A DNA stretch of 64,000 nucleotides from Ursus arctos (taxonomy: Eukaryota; Chordata; Mammalia; Carnivora; Ursidae), in NCBI RefSeq assembly GCF_023065955.2, contig NW_026622863.1, forward strand, positions 43,134,177-43,198,176. Direction: 5' to 3'. The notes under the pieces are model-generated. The model made no database searches, was not told the DNA's origin, and was given only the letters and a program-made list of their open reading frames with translations. A program made the position numbers and the translations under genes. How positions within the stretch are numbered: position 1 is the first letter of the stretch; each line of letters opens with the position of its first letter. Below are positions 60,691-64,000 of the stretch, piece after piece.

Positions 60691-60939
60691 ACAACTAGAA
60701 ACATCTCAGAAATTTCCAAAACACTCTATAGGAAGCAGTACTGCTCCCACTGAATTTTAATGATTGCTGTTATATTTCTTACCTGCAAAATTAATCAAGA
60801 AAATTTCTAACAACACTTAATGATATTCAGTGTATTTATCCTCCTCCCAAATAAAGAAGTCAAGTGCTTGAGTGTGCTTTAACTACCTTCTGAACACCCT
60901 CTCCAAATTGTCAATGTCTAAACAGTGCTCCAGTGAAAA

Positions 60940-61235
60940 TAAAATGGGAGCCACAGGTGATTTTAAATTTGTTTGTGGAGATATTTAAAAAGTTAAAAGA
61001 AACACACAAAATAAATTTTAATAATACACTTTAACACAACATGTCCAAAATATTATCATTTCAACATGTAACTAATATAAAATTGTTAATTAGATATTCT
61101 ATTAAGTTCTCAAAATCAGATATGCTTTTTATACTTGCAGGACATCACAGTTTAGACTAGCCATGTTTTAGGTGCCCTACAATAGCCACATATTGCTAAT
61201 GGCCACTGTACTGGACAGCACAGATACAGAATGTT
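60940..61235 (+). mobile_element. Ancient MER-type DNA element
   Basis: AATATTATCATTTCAACATG, TAGACTAGCCATGTTTTAGG, CAATAGCCACATATTGCTAA and CTGTACTGGACAGCACAG follow an ancient dispersed repeat I recognise but cannot name. Confidence 0.6.
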
Positions 61236-61485
61236 AGTTCTACCTTTTAAAAAAGACATGCATTAAACAGACATTATTTAGTCTGTAGTTAAACTTAACA
61301 AAATATTTCGTAAATTTCTATGCTCATTTCTTCCTGATTTCTCTTCTTTACTATTCTTGCACTTGTGGTTTCTTGTTCATTCACACTTACTTACCCTTCT
61401 ACCTGATATATTCCTCACCCACGGTCTCCTCATAACTTGGTCCCTTACAGTCAGGTTTCTGTTCTTACCTCAGAATGGCTTTCTC

Positions 61486-61690
61486 AGAGTGCCTGGGTGG
61501 TACAATCGGTTAAGTGTCTGACCTTTGGTTTCTGCTCAGGTCATAATCTCGGGGTCATGAGATCAAGCCCTGTGTTGGGCTCCATGCTCAGTGTGGAGTC
61601 TGCTTCGGATTCTCTCTCCCTCTGCCCTTCCCTCTTGTACTTGCTCAAATAAATAAATAAATAAATGGATCTATCTTAAAAAAAAAAAAA
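61486..61690 (+). mobile_element. Can-SINE, older
   Basis: Duplications AGAATGGCTTTCTC (61472-61485) and AGAATGACTTTCTC (61691-61704). Confidence 0.93.
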
Positions 61691-61704
61691 AGAATGACTT
61701 TCTC

Positions 61705-62117
61705 TTGGTCAGTCATCAATTAAGAATACTTTCATCTGCTATAAACTACAAACCATGGTGACTTTTCCTATATAACAAAAAATCTGTAGACAGACACCCC
61801 AGGTTGGAGCAACATGACCATCATGTCATCTGTGTCCCAGGCTCCACCATTTCTGCTCTGTCATCCTTAGTGTGAAGTGTAATTTCTCTTTTACCATGTC
61901 CCCATTTCCCCAGGCAGTAATTGTGGCTTTATTTTTTTTTTTACTCCCCTTTCTTGGGCAACATCCCACCCTGTACTTCCACACAGAGTTTCCCTTTCCT
62001 TTCCCACTGGGGCATGGGATGCCGTGCAGAATTGATCCTTGCGAGACTGATAGAGAGGCTTTCAGCATTCAAGTGCAGCAGGTCTCTGTGGTACCAGCTT
62101 CATGCTGTGTACCCAGT
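61705..62117. other. No gene seen
   Basis: Overlapping open frames of 68-100 codons on both strands have no recognised domain. Confidence 0.35.
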
Positions 62118-62240
62118 ACTGGGTTGAGAATCCAACTCTTGATCTCAGTTCAGGTCTTGATCTCAGGGTCGTGAGTTCAAGCCCCACACTGGGCTCCACG
62201 CTGGGCATGGAGCCTACTTAAAAAAAAATTTTTTTTTTTA
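62118..62240 (+). mobile_element. 5'-truncated older Can-SINE
   Basis: AACTCTTGATCTCAGTTCAG and TGAGTTCAAGCCCCACACTG, with an A/T-rich tail. Confidence 0.8.
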
Positions 62241-62605
62241 TAGTTTGCATCCTGCTCTGTCATAGATTTGGCCCACAGGGACCATTAGCACTGAACAGAC
62301 CACTAAAGCCAACTTGACCTGTACAGCAGTCAAAATCTAGATTTGGTCGTAAAGGCTTTTCCCAGTGTAAAGCATGCCAATAAGACCTGGAGAGTAGAAA
62401 ATAGAAGCATTTTAGATGCATTGGTAAGGTAAATGCATGCAAAAAGGTAGGGACTAAAGCCCCCAATGACACAGGGACTTGTATTCATGGACTTTCTGGG
62501 ATTCAGCGATCTGCAAAGGTAGCTCTCCTCCCAAGGTGAAAGATAAGTTGCTGAACTTTACACCATATATCAGTTAAGACAGAGGGGCAATGCTTGTTCT
62601 CTTTG

Positions 62606-62817
62606 TTTTTTTTTTTTTTTTTTTTTTAAAGATTTTATTTTATTATTTGACAGAGATAGAGACAGCCAGCGAGAGAGGGAACACAAGCAGGGGAAGTGGG
62701 AGAGGAAGAAGCAGGCTCACAGCGGAGGAGCCTGATGTGGGGCTCGATCCCACAACGCGGGGATCACGCCCTGAGCCGAAGGCAGGCGCTTAACCGCTGT
62801 GCCACCCAGGCGCCCCA
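62606..62817 (-). mobile_element. Can-SINE, bear-type, young
   Basis: Duplications TGTTCTCTTTG lie at 62595-62605 and 62818-62828. A long T run (24 nt) at the left shows an intact tail. Confidence 0.95.
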
Positions 62818-62879
62818 TGTTCTCTTTGGATTCTGGAGAAGAGCATGCATCATATTTAGGTCTTGGGTCTATTTAGTCT

Positions 62880-64000
62880 GTGCTTTAGAAGGCTGTATGG
62901 TCTGAGTGGAGACCAGAGAAAGAGAAGGCTCTGCAGATGCAGGCTGCATTAGAAGCTCTTTGACCATTGAATCCTTCCAATGGTACTGAGAGTGTCTGTG
63001 GCCAATCATGATGCTGTAAGGAGTTTGTGGAAAACCCATGTAGGATAAACTATGGCAGAGGCCCCTAGGATTTTAGGGTAGATCCACACTCACTTTGATA
63101 AGAAATCACCATCCTTTTTATGAAATAGCTCTTGCCTTGCTCTGGGTCCCTAGTAGAGACTACACACCTGATTATTATGGTACACAAACAACTGCAACCT
63201 GGGTCCCCATTATAAGCAGAATGTCATCTGGTCTACCAGGTTATTAAGTCAGGCAGGATCAACATTTCATCATCGAATGGAGGGCTATAAATAGGACAGG
63301 CCCAAGAAAGTCCCAGATGTCTCATATCCCCAGTGTGTATTACTCTCATTGACACTTCTATGTCCGTCCCTCAGAGCTTCAGATTCATGAAGAGTTCTGT
63401 ATGACCAGTTGCAAAAAAACAGTTGCCTGATCTCTAAATAACAGCACAAAATGCTGGCAACCACTAGAAATACATTGCTGGAGCTTTAAAACCTCTCACG
63501 GGGGCTTTATAGACTGACTGGGACGGAAAATTCACCCAATGAACAGAACTTTAAGATCTAAATCTCATGCATGCTCTAAGTTAAGAAAGATAGCATGAGG
63601 TAACTACACTGATTCTTATCCAGTGGTTAGCACCGAGGGTCAATGACTTGAAAAGAGTACACTTGGAGTGTTGATAGCAAGTAGGTTTGGAAAGAAGTAT
63701 GTAGAAGGACCCCTTGAAATGTATCCAGAGAGTGACATATTTGTATCTATTCTCTTAGTCTTACCACTGTAAAAGAAGTGCTTTGTGATTAAGAAGTGAG
63801 GATGACATGCTCTATGGATATTAGCTTCATCCAGCCACCCCAATGCTTGCTCATTGGGCTCATGAACTATGTAGTTATTCACAGTATTAAAAATGTGGAT
63901 TTACCCTTACTAGGGATGGCTTCACATTTGTTGGTACCCAAGCAGTTTGCCACAGTTTCCGACCATGAGCAACAGGGTTATGCCATCACCAGGTTGACCA
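62880..64000 (+). mobile_element. ERV-L-like pol remnant, broken
   Basis: Stretches in plus orientation (GAGAAGGCTCTGCAGATGCA, CCCCTAGGATTTTAGGGTAG, GAAATAGCTCTTGCCTTGCT, GGTCCCTAGTAGAGACTACA, TCATCATCGAATGGAGGGCT) fall in the order of the RNase H end of an ERV-L pol gene. Many frameshifts and stops break it, and it has no coding capacity. The right edge leaves the window. Confidence 0.55.

Larger units (their letters stand above)
60100..60720 (-). mobile_element. hAT-type MER element split by a SINE
   Basis: Pieces TTCATTGTACAGGGCTGTTT, TTTAGCAGACTTCTAGCATC, CCCCCACTAAATGCCAGTAG and, after the SINE, CAACTAGAAACATCTCAGAA keep the order of a hAT-Charlie MER repeat. Divergence is high. Confidence 0.55.

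Overview
This is ordinary-looking mammalian nuclear DNA from a carnivore, with two KRAB zinc-finger genes embedded in transposon-rich sequence. The diagnostic signal is about 36 copies or fragments of tRNA-Lys-derived Can-SINEs (SINEC heads reading like GCCTGGGTGGCTCAG, both strands) together with carnivore-type L1 3' ends. Many SINEs are of the GACAGCCAGCGAGAGAGGGA subtype, which I associate with bears and close caniform relatives, so a bear or panda-like caniform is my best guess (inference, not proven). No bacterial, CRISPR, phage or operon-like features are present.

The main gene lies on the minus strand between about 34.2 kb (promoter) and 13.47 kb (stop). Its four coding exons (24650-24658, 20126-20252, 19722-19817, 13468-14663) join with consistent phases into a 475-residue protein: KRAB-A, KRAB-B, a degenerate spacer and eleven intact C2H2 fingers. 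I recognise it as the ZNF383 orthologue; the exon sizes (127 bp KRAB-A, 96 bp KRAB-B) and total length fit.

A second KRAB zinc-finger gene starts about 7.5 kb away on the plus strand, head to head with the first (promoter about 41.7 kb, KRAB-A 49736-49862, KRAB-B 50274-50369, fingers 57502-58313). It looks dead: the KRAB-B splice donor reads AT instead of GT, the KRAB box has lost the Asp of its DV pair, several fingers have lost Cys, His or whole residues, a CGA-to-TGA type stop sits at 58158-58160, and the array stops abruptly in old L1-like DNA. The two genes share promoter motifs (ACTACA-TTCCCAGA) and a TG-rich first-intron tract, which points to an old inverted duplication.

Region by region: 1-13 kb holds nested L1s, a Tigger DNA transposon and a clear 5'-inverted (twin-primed) L1; 13-34 kb is ZNF383, whose introns contain an LTR, SINEs, MIR/L2 and L1 pieces; 34-42 kb is the shared upstream region with a 1.77 kb young L1; 42-58 kb is the broken KRAB-ZNF with a solo LTR (43899-44471), a 53-bp micro-L1 and an unusual L1 5'-end-only insertion; 58-64 kb has old L1, hAT-like and SINE copies, ending in what looks like an ERV-L pol remnant. 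I found no evidence of a novel molecular system; the best observations are the gene decay path and several odd retrotransposition products with clean target-site duplications.
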